From assembly GCA_017961765.1 (NCBI GenBank), contig JAGCWQ010000223.1:1-61172 (forward strand): a stretch of DNA of 61,172 nucleotides. The letters are read 5' to 3'. Positions 7,966-17,312 of the stretch are shown piece after piece. Origin of the DNA: Paludibacteraceae bacterium (lineage in GTDB: Bacteria; Bacteroidota; Bacteroidia; Bacteroidales; Paludibacteraceae). The notes beneath the pieces were generated by a model that searched no databases, was not told the origin of the DNA, and worked only from the letters and a program-made list of their open reading frames with translations. Within the stretch, counting starts at the first letter, position 1; every line of letters starts with the position of its first letter. Position numbers and translations under genes: made by a program.

Positions 7966-9657
7966 TCAGCCTATCAGAATATTGGTTACAGTGTCGCCAG
8001 CTGGGGTCATCGGGTAAACCATACCTTCGCTTTCGGTGTTGACAACCAATAAGTAGGGTTTGTCGTCTTTTAACATGTCTGCGATGGCGGCATCCAAATC
8101 TTCCCGTTTGTCCACACACTGTGTCGAGATGCCGTAGGCCTTTGCGATGGCGACAAAGTCGGGGTTCTTCATGATGGTGGACGAGTACCTCTTGTTGAAG
8201 AAAAGTTCCTGCCATTGCCTTACCATTCCTAAGAAGTTGTTGTTCAGAAGAATGATCTTTACACCAATGCAGTCCTGCATGATGGTTCCCAATTCCTGCA
8301 TTGTCATTTGGAATCCACCGTCGCCTACGAAGAGACAGACAGTTCTGTTAGGAACACCCACTTTGGCTCCAATGGCTGCAGGAATTCCGAATCCCATGGT
8401 TCCCAAACCTCCGGAAGTGATGACACTTCTTGTCTGCGTGTATTTGAAGTAGCGGGCTGCCATGATTTGGTTTTGCCCTACGTCCGTTACAAGAATCGCC
8501 TGGTTGTGAGTCGCTTCTGATATGAGGTTGACCACTTCTCCCATTTTGATGGGGCCGTTTTCAGGGAATACCTCTTTTTGAATAACCTTCTTGTATTCCG
8601 TCTGCTCATGCTCCTTGAAAGAGTCGATCCATTCCTTGTGGCTGGCCTTTTTCGTGGCAGCCGTGAGTAATTTCAAGGTCTGTTTCGCATCTCCGAGAAC
8701 CTTGGCCGTCGCCTTTACGTTCTTGTCCAACTCGGATGGGTCGATATCGAGGTGTACGACTTTCGCTTGCTTGGCGTAGGTTGCCAAGTTTCCTGTCACA
8801 CGGTCGTCAAAACGCATACCAATTGCGATGAGGACATCACACTCGTTTGTTTTCATGTTAGGCCCAATGTTGCCGTGCATTCCCAAGAAACCTTTGTTTA
8901 GAGGAAAATCGGATGGCATGGCGGAAAGTCCCAACAAGGTGGATGCGGCAGGGATGTCTGCTTTTTCCAAGAAATCCATCAACTCTTTTTCTGCATTGCT
9001 GAGGATGACTCCTTGTCCGACTAGCGCCAAAGGCTTCTTTGCTTCGTTGATGATGTCGGCTGCCGTCTCAATCTGTTTCTCATTGATGACAGGGTAGGGA
9101 ATATAGCCTCTGGTGAAAATACATTTTTTGTATTCGAATTCAGCCTTCTCTATCTGTGCATTCTTTGCGAAATCTAGAACAACGGGACCAGGACGGCCGC
9201 TGTTGGCTATGTAGAAAGCTCGTGCGACAGCCCAAGCGATATCCTCGGCACGTCTGATTTGGTAGGACCATTTCGTGATGGGTTGAGTAATGCCTACCAA
9301 GTCGATCTCTTGGAATGCGTCCGTTCCGAGCATCCGTGTTTGAACCTGACCTGCAATGACGATAAGCGGTGTGCTGTCCATCATGGCATCGCCGATACCC
9401 GTGATGGCGTTTGTCGCCCCCGGACCGGAAGTCACGATGCAGATGCCTGGTTTGCCTACTGCCCTTGCATATCCTTGTGCGGCATGTGTCGCTCCTTGCT
9501 CATGCCTTGTGAGTATATATTTGAAACGGTCCTGATAGTCGTAGAGTGCATCGAAGACAGGAATAATGCTTCCACCCGGATAGCCGAAGATGGTGTCAAC
9601 GTTCTCCGCCAACAATGATTTCATCAAAATCTCGGAACCAGAAATCTTTTCACTCAT
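7966..9657 (-). CDS. ilvB: Acetolactate synthase large (catalytic) subunit
   Basis: ThDP- and FAD-dependent enzyme condensing pyruvate with pyruvate or 2-oxobutyrate, the first common step of branched-chain amino acid synthesis. The catalytic Glu53 is in RHEQGATHAAQGYAR; the central domain follows from about 190; the ThDP/Mg2+ motif runs from GDGGFQMTMQELG to LLNNNFLGMVRQWQ. The 563 residues match the family. It lies 48 bases after ilvD and directly before ilvN, the normal order for the two subunits. Confidence 0.95.
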   Translation of the reverse strand: MSEKISGSEILMKSLLAENVDTIFGYPGGSIIPVFDALYDYQDRFKYILTRHEQGATHAAQGYARAVGKPGICIVTSGPGATNAITGIGDAMMDSTPLIVIAGQVQTRMLGTDAFQEIDLVGITQPITKWSYQIRRAEDIAWAVARAFYIANSGRPGPVVLDFAKNAQIEKAEFEYKKCIFTRGYIPYPVINEKQIETAADIINEAKKPLALVGQGVILSNAEKELMDFLEKADIPAASTLLGLSAMPSDFPLNKGFLGMHGNIGPNMKTNECDVLIAIGMRFDDRVTGNLATYAKQAKVVHLDIDPSELDKNVKATAKVLGDAKQTLKLLTAATKKASHKEWIDSFKEHEQTEYKKVIQKEVFPENGPIKMGEVVNLISEATHNQAILVTDVGQNQIMAARYFKYTQTRSVITSGGLGTMGFGIPAAIGAKVGVPNRTVCLFVGDGGFQMTMQELGTIMQDCIGVKIILLNNNFLGMVRQWQELFFNKRYSSTIMKNPDFVAIAKAYGISTQCVDKREDLDAAIADMLKDDKPYLLVVNTESEGMVYPMTPAGDTVTNILIG

Positions 9658-9705
9658 GTGTAGTTTCCTATATAATTATGGTGAGTATTCAGTACCCCCC
9701 CCTAG

Positions 9706-11535
9706 TTATTCAACAATTCTTATGCCACCTTTGTCTGCTGAGGCTACCATGCTTGCGTATGCCTTTAAGGATTTGGAGACGACACGGTCTCTTTTTGGCT
9801 TCCACGCATCTTTACCCTTAGCCTCCTCCTCTTTTCTTCTCTTAGCCAACTCTTCGTCGGAGAGACGTACATTGATAGTTCTGTTCGGAATGTCAATATC
9901 GATGATGTCTCCGTCTCTTACTAAGCCGATGTTGCCGCCTGAAGCAGCCTCAGGAGAGATATGTCCGATGGAAAGACCGGATGTTCCGCCCGAGAAGCGA
10001 CCGTCAGTGATGAGTGCGCATTCCTTGCCCAAGTGCATTGACTTGATGTAGGAAGTCGGGTAGAGCATCTCCTGCATGCCAGGGCCTCCCTTTGGACCTT
10101 CGTGTGTGATGACGACCACGTCGCCAGAGACTATTTTCCCTCCGAGGATGCCGTTGCAAGCATCTTCTTGGGAGTTGAATACTTTGGCAGGACCACTGAA
10201 TTTCCAGATACTTTCATCTACGCCGGCAGTCTTGATGACACAACCGTCGATGGCGATGTTTCCTTTCAATACGCCCAAACCTCCGTCTTTGGTGTAGGCA
10301 TGTTCGATGTCGCGGATGCATCCGTTGGCACGGTCGGTGTCGAGGGTGTCAAAGAGGGTGTTTTGTGATCGCAACTGCATATTGAACTTGCGGGCAGGTG
10401 CACTCTTGTATTTGTTGATGGCTTCTGCCGTGACGTTAGGACTTGTGATGCAATATTTGTCGATGGCCTCGCCCAAAGTCAGACCGTCCACTCTCTTCAC
10501 TGAGGTGTCCACAAGTCCCGCTTTTGCCAACTCCGCCATGATGGACATGACACCACCTGCGCGGTTCACGTCTTCGATGTGGTATTTTTGCGTGTTTGGA
10601 GCCACCTTGCAGAGGCAAGGAGTCTTTCGAGAAAGCATGTCGATGTCGTCCATCGTGAAGTTAGCACCTGCTTCGTTGGCTACGGCCAATAGGTGGAGGA
10701 CAGTATTGGTGGAGCCTCCCATGGCGATGTCCAACGTCATGGCATTCAAGAAAGCTTGGCGGGTTGCGATGGATAACGGCAATACGCTTTCGTCGCCGTC
10801 TCGGTAATATTTGTAAGCGTTCTCTACGATCAGTTTTGCTGCGTCGACGAAGAGTTGCTCTCTGTTTTTGTGAGTGGCTACGATGCTACCGTTTCCTGGA
10901 AGACCGAATCCGATGGCCTCGTTGAGGCAGTTCATGGAGTTGGCCGTGAACATTCCGGAGCAGGAGCCGCAACCAGGGCAAGCAGCGAATTCGATTTTCT
11001 TCACTTCCTCGTCGCTCATACTTGGGTCTGCCGATTTGATCATGGCGTCAATGAGGTCGAGGTGTTGGTCGCCTAAGACGCCGGCCTCCATAGGACCTCC
11101 GGAGACGAAGATGGTAGGGATGTTCAGGCGCATGGTGGCCAACAACATACCTGGAGTGATTTTATCGCAGTTGCTGATGCAGACGAGGGCATCCGCCTTG
11201 TGGGCGTTTACCATATATTCGACGCTGTCGGCGATCAAGTCTCTAGAAGGCAACGAATAGAGCATTCCGTCGTGACCCATGGCAATTCCGTCGTCGATGG
11301 CGATCGTGTCGAACTCAGCCGCAAAGCAACCTAGTTTTTCGATTTCCGCCTTTACTCGTTGTCCGATTTCATGCAAATGCACGTGGCCGGGAACGAATTG
11401 GGTAAATGAGTTGGCAATGGCGATAATGGGTTTGCCTATCTGCTCTTCTTTCATGCCGTTGGCGCGCCAAAGGGCACGAGCGCCGGCCATTCTTCTGCCT
11501 TGTGTACTGAAGGCACTGCGAAGTTGTATTTTCAT
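9706..11535 (-). CDS. ilvD: Dihydroxy-acid dehydratase (IlvD)
   Basis: Iron-sulfur dehydratase that converts 2,3-dihydroxy acids to the 2-oxo acids that precede valine and isoleucine. Recognised by [14 protein letters not shown] (41-54), the cluster cysteine in SNCDKITPG (Cys123), the [17 protein letters not shown] segment and [10 protein letters not shown]. The length (609 aa) is typical. It is the first structural gene of the operon and follows a leader that carries a leader peptide and terminator. Confidence 0.96.
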   Translation of the reverse strand: MKIQLRSAFSTQGRRMAGARALWRANGMKEEQIGKPIIAIANSFTQFVPGHVHLHEIGQRVKAEIEKLGCFAAEFDTIAIDDGIAMGHDGMLYSLPSRDLIADSVEYMVNAHKADALVCISNCDKITPGMLLATMRLNIPTIFVSGGPMEAGVLGDQHLDLIDAMIKSADPSMSDEEVKKIEFAACPGCGSCSGMFTANSMNCLNEAIGFGLPGNGSIVATHKNREQLFVDAAKLIVENAYKYYRDGDESVLPLSIATRQAFLNAMTLDIAMGGSTNTVLHLLAVANEAGANFTMDDIDMLSRKTPCLCKVAPNTQKYHIEDVNRAGGVMSIMAELAKAGLVDTSVKRVDGLTLGEAIDKYCITSPNVTAEAINKYKSAPARKFNMQLRSQNTLFDTLDTDRANGCIRDIEHAYTKDGGLGVLKGNIAIDGCVIKTAGVDESIWKFSGPAKVFNSQEDACNGILGGKIVSGDVVVITHEGPKGGPGMQEMLYPTSYIKSMHLGKECALITDGRFSGGTSGLSIGHISPEAASGGNIGLVRDGDIIDIDIPNRTINVRLSDEELAKRRKEEEAKGKDAWKPKRDRVVSKSLKAYASMVASADKGGIRIVE

Positions 11536-11581
11536 TGTTTTATGTTTTTTATTCTATTCTTTCTTTAATTATGAGCAAAAT

Positions 11582-11612
11582 AAAAGCCCTTCCCGAAGAG
11601 GGAAAGGCTTTT
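11582..11612 (-). terminator. Attenuator hairpin in the ilv leader
   Basis: On the minus strand AAAAGCCTTTCCC and GGGAAGGGCTTTT pair over 13 positions with one G-U, a five-base loop, and a T-rich end (TTTTATTTT). It lies only ~45 bases before ilvD, so a plain terminator would silence the operon. Its left arm, CCTTTCCCTC, is exactly complementary to GAGGGAAAGG at 11640-11649, giving a competing 10-bp antiterminator that overlaps the leader peptide stop. This is the classic two-state attenuator layout. Confidence 0.85.
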
Positions 11613-11647
11613 TCTTATAGCGAATCGCGCATACATAATCCTTTCCC

Positions 11648-11707
11648 TCAGCAGTCGCTCACGACCACCGACAAGAGAAGGTCATTATGTTGGGATGTCT
11701 TATTCAT
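11648..11707 (-). CDS. ilv leader peptide (19 aa, Leu- and Val-rich)
   Basis: A 19-codon reading frame, MNKTSQHNDLLLSVVVSDC, begins ~25 bases after the predicted transcription start and ends immediately before the antiterminator arm. Three consecutive Leu codons (CTT CTC TTG) and three Val codons (GTG GTC GTG) are what a sensor of charged Leu- and Val-tRNA should contain. Stalling there would leave GAGGGAAAGG free to pair with the terminator's left arm and allow ilvD to be transcribed. The frame stays open upstream to 11848, but that extension lies before the promoter. Confidence 0.8.
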   Translation of the reverse strand: MNKTSQHNDLLLSVVVSDC

Positions 11708-11729
11708 TATGTTGTTTTTATCATTTCCG

Positions 11730-11737
11730 CAAAGGTA
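11730..11737 (-). promoter_or_regulatory. Promoter -7 element of the ilv operon
   Basis: TACCTTTG followed by C on the minus strand is a full match to the Bacteroidota -7 box. It puts transcription start near 11723, just ahead of the leader peptide. The -33 region is A/T-rich without a clear TTTG. Confidence 0.65.
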
Positions 11738-11829
11738 TAAATCTTTTTTGAAAAAAGAGACTCTTTGAAAGGAAAAAATATGTTCGTGAATATCCTTTTC
11801 ATTTTTGTCCTTTTCTATTTCATCGAATG

Positions 11830-11860
11830 TTGCAAAATCGGTTGCCATTGATTACCTTTG
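11830..11860 (+). promoter_or_regulatory. Promoter of the polysaccharide operon
   Basis: TTG (11830-11832), 20 bases, then TACCTTTG (11853-11860): both elements and the spacing fit. It diverges from the ilv promoter ~100 bases away. No flanking inverted repeats like those of Bacteroides fragilis invertible capsule promoters were seen, so phase variation by inversion is not supported. Confidence 0.7.
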
Positions 11861-11891
11861 TCCGATGTTTGATCACGTTTTATATGTCGGA

Positions 11892-11917
11892 TTGGTAGTA
11901 GAAAATGTTACTATCAA
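11892..11917 (+). promoter_or_regulatory. Leader hairpin upstream of upxY
   Basis: TTGGTAGTA (11892-11900) and TACTATCAA (11909-11917) form a 9-bp stem with one G-U and an 8-base loop, ~30 bases into the predicted transcript and without a T-run. UpxY proteins are known to act in the 5' leader of their own operon, so this is a candidate recognition or pause element. The role is inferred. Confidence 0.45.
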
Positions 11918-11946
11918 CCGCGAAGCGTGTCTATAACTCTTGATAG

Positions 11947-12474
11947 ATGGCGGAAGAAATTTGTTGGTATGTAGCCAAGACGAAGGCGAAGCAGGAAAGA
12001 TCAATTTCTCTCAAATTGAAGGCCCTTGGGATAGAGTCGTATGTTCCGATCAGAACCGAGTTAAGGAGTTGGCACGATCGGAAAAAGAAGGTAGATGTTG
12101 TCTTGATACCGAACACGATTTTCATAAGGACGGCGAAGAGTATTGCGTTTGACATCCACAACGTGCATGGGATACAGGTATCCTATTTGCGTAATCATGC
12201 CGACAAAAATTCTATTATGGTGATACCAGACTATCAGATGGATGATTTTCGTCGATTTTTGGAATTGTCAAAAGGTAATTTTGATATTGATGAAGATGCA
12301 AAATATGTTAAGGGGGATTCTGTGATAGTAATAAAGGGCCCGCTTAAAGGAGTCGTTGGCGAGTTGGTACGAGTCGAATCTAAGAACAAAGTTGTGGTTC
12401 GATTGGGCGATTTCCTTGCATGTTCTGTTAAACTTAATCTTGAAGATTTGGAAAAAATAGGAGATTTGACATAG
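11947..12474 (+). CDS. UpxY-family transcription antiterminator (NusG paralogue)
   Basis: The 175-residue protein has an N-terminal NGN domain (about 5-105; WYVAKTKAKQE start and the IPNTIFIRT strand) and a C-terminal KOW motif (about 118-152; VKGDSVIVIKGPLKGVVGEL). Proteins of this type head capsule operons in Bacteroidales, where each prevents premature termination within its own long operon. Its place as first gene after the promoter matches that. The usual partner UpxZ, which inhibits non-cognate UpxY proteins, is not next to it. Confidence 0.9.
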   Translation: MAEEICWYVAKTKAKQERSISLKLKALGIESYVPIRTELRSWHDRKKKVDVVLIPNTIFIRTAKSIAFDIHNVHGIQVSYLRNHADKNSIMVIPDYQMDDFRRFLELSKGNFDIDEDAKYVKGDSVIVIKGPLKGVVGELVRVESKNKVVVRLGDFLACSVKLNLEDLEKIGDLT

Positions 12475-12491
12475 ATCTTTCTAATGTTTTT

Positions 12492-14021
12492 ATGGAAAAC
12501 TCACAAAATAACAGTCGTATAGCCAAAAATACACTCTTGCTGTATTTTAGGATGTTGTTATTGATGGCTGTCTCTTTGTATACGAGCCGTGTCGTCTTGA
12601 GTGCATTAGGAGTTGAGGACTATGGAATATACAATGTTGTAGGTGGAGTCGTGTTGATGTTTACTATGTTGACAGGTTCTCTATCTACTGCTATTTCAAG
12701 GTTTATAACATTTGAATTGGGCAAGGGAAACAAAGAAGTTTTAGCACGAGTGTTTTCCATGTCGCTAACCATTCAAATGATACTGACTGCCTTGGTCGTT
12801 TTGTTGATAGAAACAATCGGCTTTTGGTACGTCAATCATAAAATGATTATACCTGTAGATAGATTGTTCGCTGCTAATTGCGTTTTCCATATATCTGTTG
12901 TGACGTTTGCTATTAATTTGTTAAGTGTGCCATACAATGCTGCCATTATTGCGTATGAGAAGATGTCTGCATTTGCATCTATTTCGATAGTTGATGCTTC
13001 ATTGAAGTTGATTGTCGCATACATAATAAAATGTGCTTTGTTTGATAAGTTAGTGCTTTATGGATTGCTTTTACTTCTTGTCGGGATTATAAACCGATCA
13101 ATATATGTGTTTTATTGCAGAAGGCATTTTGAGGAGACATCATATCATTATTGTTGGGATAAGGATTTGATAAAAAAAATGTTGAGCTTTGGATGTTGGA
13201 ATTTCATAGGCTCTTCATCAGCAGTGTTGAGAGATCAGGGAGTGAATTTGTTGATTAATAATTTTTCTGGACCTGTGGTTAATGCCGCACGAGGAATCGC
13301 AATGCAAGTCAGTAATGCTGTGACGGGATTTGTATCGAATTTTATGGTTGCACTCACTCCGCAAATAACCATGTCATATTCGAGAGGAGATACTGAAAAT
13401 TTATTGCAATACATCTACAAAGGCAGTAAGTTTTCTTTTTTTCTTTTGTATATTCTATCTTTACCTATATTGGTAGAAACGGAAAGTATATTGAGTGTAT
13501 GGTTGGTTGAGGTTCCTGATACGACAGTGTGGTTCATTCGGTATATTTTGATATATTCGTTGGCTGATACCTATTTGAGAACATTAATTATAGCGAATAA
13601 TGCAACGGGTGACATTAAAATCTATCAAATGGTGATTGGCTCGTTGAATTTATTAGTTCTACCGGGTTCTTATCTGGTTTTAAAATTAGGGGGTAGTCCA
13701 GAATCTACAGTATTGGTGACTATATTTGTGGCTATAGTGGGAATTTATCCTCGAATTTATTTCGTTAAGAAAAACATTCCTGTTTCATATTCTGATTATA
13801 CAAAACAAATAATACTTCCTACGTTATCTGTGGTTTTGTTGGGTAGTGCAATTCCTTGCGTACTGCATCTTGTTCTTGATGTTGGCTGTATGGCCTTTAT
13901 TATTAACATATTTGTTTGTTTTCTTTCTGCTGCATTGTCCATTTTTTTTGTCGGGTGTACTGTCTCTGAACGTAATTATATAGTGACTTTAATAAAAAGA
14001 AAAATACACAATGAATGTTAA
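12492..14021 (+). CDS. wzx: Wzx-type lipid-linked oligosaccharide flippase
   Basis: A 509-residue polytopic inner-membrane protein of the polysaccharide transporter (MOP/PST) family, with about a dozen hydrophobic segments. The N-terminus has the familiar RVVLSALGVEDYGIYNVVGGVV stretch followed by LSTAISRF. Such proteins flip undecaprenyl-linked repeat units to the periplasm, where Wzy polymerises them; a Wzy candidate is encoded at 21390. The last codons overlap the next gene by 11 bases, which supports co-translation. Confidence 0.9.
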   Translation: MENSQNNSRIAKNTLLLYFRMLLLMAVSLYTSRVVLSALGVEDYGIYNVVGGVVLMFTMLTGSLSTAISRFITFELGKGNKEVLARVFSMSLTIQMILTALVVLLIETIGFWYVNHKMIIPVDRLFAANCVFHISVVTFAINLLSVPYNAAIIAYEKMSAFASISIVDASLKLIVAYIIKCALFDKLVLYGLLLLLVGIINRSIYVFYCRRHFEETSYHYCWDKDLIKKMLSFGCWNFIGSSSAVLRDQGVNLLINNFSGPVVNAARGIAMQVSNAVTGFVSNFMVALTPQITMSYSRGDTENLLQYIYKGSKFSFFLLYILSLPILVETESILSVWLVEVPDTTVWFIRYILIYSLADTYLRTLIIANNATGDIKIYQMVIGSLNLLVLPGSYLVLKLGGSPESTVLVTIFVAIVGIYPRIYFVKKNIPVSYSDYTKQIILPTLSVVLLGSAIPCVLHLVLDVGCMAFIINIFVCFLSAALSIFFVGCTVSERNYIVTLIKRKIHNEC

Positions 14022-15222
14022 ATGTATTTCTGATAATTTATTGTGTGCTGGTTGTGGCGCATGTAATGCAATATGTACTCGGGGTGCTATTTCGATGAAA
14101 AGGACTGCAACCATGGGGTTATTGTATGCGTGTGTTGATGATATTAAGTGTATAGATTGCGGTTTGTGTCTGAAAGTATGTCCAAGTGTGAATATTTTGG
14201 AACGGAAATCAGAAGTAGCCAAAGAGGATATCGTAGGCGATATTAAATCTTGCTATGTCGGACGTTCTTTAAATCCTGATATTTTCAAAAATGCCCAAAG
14301 TGGAGGTCTTGTTACTCAGATTTTGTCTTATTTGTTTGATGAAAATTTGATTGATGCTGTGATTTCCTGTCGTATGATTTTTGGAAGGGGAGTACCGAAT
14401 GTATCCTATAATATATTGACTTCTAAAGAAGAATTACATCTCAATCAGAAATCATGTTATACACAAGTTGATGTGGTATCGGCACTTAAGGAAACAAATT
14501 CATACCGTAGTGTCGCTAGAGTAGGCCTCCCTTGCCAAATACAGGGCGTTGCGAAATTATCTGAATTGAAAAAATGTAAAAACATTACCTATAAGATAGG
14601 GTTGGTTTGCGATAAGACTTATTCTAATACTTATATGAATGCAATAATGAATAATTCTTATCAAAAGGAAGACGTTTTGATAAAGTATCGTCAAAAGGAT
14701 TTTACGTTTAGAGATGTGTACTATTCATATCAAAAAGCTCCAACAGTCATTTGTGGAAAGGAGGGTGTTTTATCTATAATTCCCAATAGAAAGCGAATGT
14801 TTTTGAAAGAGTTTTTTACTGTTCCTAAATGTAGATTGTGTGCGGATAAGTTGAATGTTTATGCGGATATCGTTTTAGGAGATCCTTGGGGTATGAAGGA
14901 TAAATATGATCAAAATCAAGGCGACTCTTTAATATTGGTAAGAACGGAAAAAGGTATTTCTATACTCAATGAACTTGTGAAAGATTCTTTGGTTAGTGTG
15001 GTTCGTGCAGATGTTGAAGAGGTCGTTCGTGGTCAATTTATAAAGGAGCGTGTTAATGATATTCATTTGTTGGATTGGAACGAAAAAAAACGCATTTGGA
15101 TGAGGCATGAAGGAATGTCTAAATCACAAATAGTTCAACTTGTCAACAAGAAATATAAAAAGGGACTTTTTAAAAGTTTTATGGGTGATCTCTTGATTAG
15201 GATAAAAAAAATCTTTAAATAG
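14011..15222 (+). CDS. FrhB-like iron-sulfur protein of polysaccharide loci (coenzyme F420 hydrogenase beta-subunit family)
   Basis: The N-terminus carries two ferredoxin-type [4Fe-4S] motifs: Cys12, 15, 18, 22 (CAGCGACNAIC) and Cys47, 50, 53, 57 (CIDCGLCLKVC). The rest (about 85-380) is the FrhB/FdhB N- and C-terminal fold, including CRLCADKLNVYADIVLGDPWG. In methanogens this fold binds FAD and F420, but Bacteroidota make no F420, so the electron carrier here is unknown. Proteins like this often sit beside polysaccharide pyruvyltransferase genes, as here; a redox step in sugar modification is inferred. Confidence 0.82.
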   Translation: MNVKCISDNLLCAGCGACNAICTRGAISMKRTATMGLLYACVDDIKCIDCGLCLKVCPSVNILERKSEVAKEDIVGDIKSCYVGRSLNPDIFKNAQSGGLVTQILSYLFDENLIDAVISCRMIFGRGVPNVSYNILTSKEELHLNQKSCYTQVDVVSALKETNSYRSVARVGLPCQIQGVAKLSELKKCKNITYKIGLVCDKTYSNTYMNAIMNNSYQKEDVLIKYRQKDFTFRDVYYSYQKAPTVICGKEGVLSIIPNRKRMFLKEFFTVPKCRLCADKLNVYADIVLGDPWGMKDKYDQNQGDSLILVRTEKGISILNELVKDSLVSVVRADVEEVVRGQFIKERVNDIHLLDWNEKKRIWMRHEGMSKSQIVQLVNKKYKKGLFKSFMGDLLIRIKKIFK

Positions 15223-15229
15223 GATTGCA

Positions 15230-16378
15230 ATGAAAATATTCCTTACAGGTGTAGAAACTAATAATAAGGGAGCAGAGTTGATGTTATATTCTATTCTGCA
15301 GGAAATTGAAAGGAAATTGCCTAATGCGGAAGTTTATATTCCTGCCAGTCGAGTATTGCAGGGTAGCTCCTACGTTAATACAAAATTGAAATTGAATCTT
15401 ATCCAATTGCCCTTGAAATATAGAATTATTCGAAAATTAAGAATAGAGGGGATCTTGAGAAGATTGGGAATAGAGAGAAAATTCAATTTTGTACCTGTTG
15501 TCAAAGGTGCAGATTATTTGATTGACGGTAGTGGTTTGCATTTTAGTGACAAGTTCAATTTGTCTGATGGTGATGTGAATTATTGGCATAAAATTTTGAC
15601 CACACAAAAAAAGTATGGAACAAAGATAATATTCCTTCCTCAAGCTTTTGGCCCTATTCAGAAGGACAATACTCAAAAGGAGGTTCGGGATATATCAGAT
15701 AATTCGGATTTGGTTTATGCTAGAGAGGAAGTGTCTTATGGATATCTGCAAGATTGCGGATTTTTCGATATGAGTAAGGTGCGGATTTGTACTGATTTCA
15801 CATCTTTGGTAGAAGGTCATGTGCCTGAGAAATATGCTAATCTTAAGGGGGGGATTTGTATAATTCCGAATAAGCAAATGGTACGAATGGGAGTCTTATC
15901 AGAAGATGACTATATCTCATTTCTTGTAAGGGTCATAGACGAAGCAAAAAAAACTGAACGAAAGGTATATCTTCTTAATCATGAGGGAATAGAGGATGAG
16001 CAGTTGGCCATTTCGTGCCAAAAGAAAATAGGCTTCAATATAGAGGTTGTCTCCGGTATTAATGCATTAGAAACAAAAGGGATTATTTCTACTGCTTATT
16101 TGGTGATTACATCACGATTTCATGGAGTCGCTTCCGCATTGAATTCTTGTGTTCCTTGTTTAGCAACAAGTTGGAGCCATAAGTATGCTTGCCTTTTTGC
16201 GGATTATGGGCAAAACGATTGTGTTTTGAGTTTGAAAGACAACGAAAAAGATCTTGCTAAGATTAAACAATTCCTTTCTCCGGAGGAAAATCGACGAATT
16301 CGGGAAAAATTGGCCACACATTTGCCCAAAATTCAGGAATCAGCAAAAACCATGTGGAGTGAAATTTGGAATAATTAG
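15230..16378 (+). CDS. Polysaccharide pyruvyltransferase-family protein (WcaK/CsaB-like), first copy
   Basis: A 382-residue protein of the pyruvyltransferase family, with a start of the type MKIFLTGVETNNKGAELM and a C-terminal SRFHGVASALN motif that marks the donor-binding region. Family members move pyruvate from phosphoenolpyruvate to a sugar to form a ketal, giving the glycan negative charge. It follows the FrhB-like gene by seven bases. It is only distantly similar to the second copy at 20258, so the two probably have different acceptors. Some family members may do other reactions. Confidence 0.82.
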   Translation: MKIFLTGVETNNKGAELMLYSILQEIERKLPNAEVYIPASRVLQGSSYVNTKLKLNLIQLPLKYRIIRKLRIEGILRRLGIERKFNFVPVVKGADYLIDGSGLHFSDKFNLSDGDVNYWHKILTTQKKYGTKIIFLPQAFGPIQKDNTQKEVRDISDNSDLVYAREEVSYGYLQDCGFFDMSKVRICTDFTSLVEGHVPEKYANLKGGICIIPNKQMVRMGVLSEDDYISFLVRVIDEAKKTERKVYLLNHEGIEDEQLAISCQKKIGFNIEVVSGINALETKGIISTAYLVITSRFHGVASALNSCVPCLATSWSHKYACLFADYGQNDCVLSLKDNEKDLAKIKQFLSPEENRRIREKLATHLPKIQESAKTMWSEIWNN

Positions 16379-16380
16379 AT

Positions 16381-17274
16381 ATGAATAATGTCCAGATAAA
16401 TTTTACAATAATAATTCCTCATTATAACATTCCTAGTCTGTTGATTAGGTGTTTGAATAGCATTCCTGTTAGGGAGGATATTCAGGTGGTAGTTGTGGAT
16501 GATTGTAGCCCTGATTTTGAATTGTATAAATCAAAATATGTACAATTAAGCCGACCATATTTGGAGTTGTATCAAACGCCTAAAGGAGGGAGTGCAGGGC
16601 GCGCACGAAATATAGGCATAGAAAAGGCAAAAGGGAAATGGGTCATTTTTATGGATGCAGACGACCTCTTTGCGGACAATATGGAGGTTTTGTTGGATGA
16701 AATTGTGGACAGAAATGAAGATTTGCTGTTCTTTAATTATAAATCTGTTTATAGTGATGATTTGAAGAAAGACGCAAAACGGAATTATTATCAGAAATAT
16801 ATCCAACGATATAAGAAAACGGGAGATGACTCAGACCTTCGTTATAACTTCGAATCGTTTTGGGGGAAAATAATAAAAAGATCACTTATAGAATCTAATA
16901 ATATTCTTTGTGATGAGACAAGATATGGTAATGATGTCTATTTGTCAGCTCAATGTGGCTATTTTGCCAAATCAATAGCTGTTGTTGACAAGGTGTTGTT
17001 CATTGTTACAGAAAGAGCTGGGTCTTTAGCCTCGTCGCAATTCGGAGATGTAGGTATGTCTTTTAATGAAATGTACATAAGAACAGATGTCTCCACGAGA
17101 AAAATAAATCTGTTATATAAAGTTTATCCTGTTTGTATGGAGTCTTGGTTGGGTTTACCCCTGCTGAAGAGATATCCATTAAAGTCTGGTATGTATATAT
17201 TGTTAACATCAATAAAGTATCCAAAGTTCTTGTGTTTTTTAGTGTCAAGAGTGTTTGGTAAAGTAATGAAGTGA
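16381..17274 (+). CDS. GT2-family glycosyltransferase
   Basis: A 297-residue GT-A fold transferase. The N-terminal nucleotide-sugar site is seen in FTIIIPHYNIPSLLIRCLNS and VVVVDDCS, and the metal-binding DxD in FMDADDLF. It lies two bases after the pyruvyltransferase gene. It probably adds one sugar to the lipid-linked repeat unit at the cytoplasmic face; donor and acceptor cannot be told. Confidence 0.87.
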   Translation: MNNVQINFTIIIPHYNIPSLLIRCLNSIPVREDIQVVVVDDCSPDFELYKSKYVQLSRPYLELYQTPKGGSAGRARNIGIEKAKGKWVIFMDADDLFADNMEVLLDEIVDRNEDLLFFNYKSVYSDDLKKDAKRNYYQKYIQRYKKTGDDSDLRYNFESFWGKIIKRSLIESNNILCDETRYGNDVYLSAQCGYFAKSIAVVDKVLFIVTERAGSLASSQFGDVGMSFNEMYIRTDVSTRKINLLYKVYPVCMESWLGLPLLKRYPLKSGMYILLTSIKYPKFLCFLVSRVFGKVMK

Positions 17275-17312
17275 TGTAATCTTATATCAGTTAATTATAT
17301 AGTATAGTATTG

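Noticed and set aside
11830-11946. Invertible promoter for the capsule operon
   Set aside because: No inverted repeats of useful length flank the promoter and no recombinase gene is nearby.
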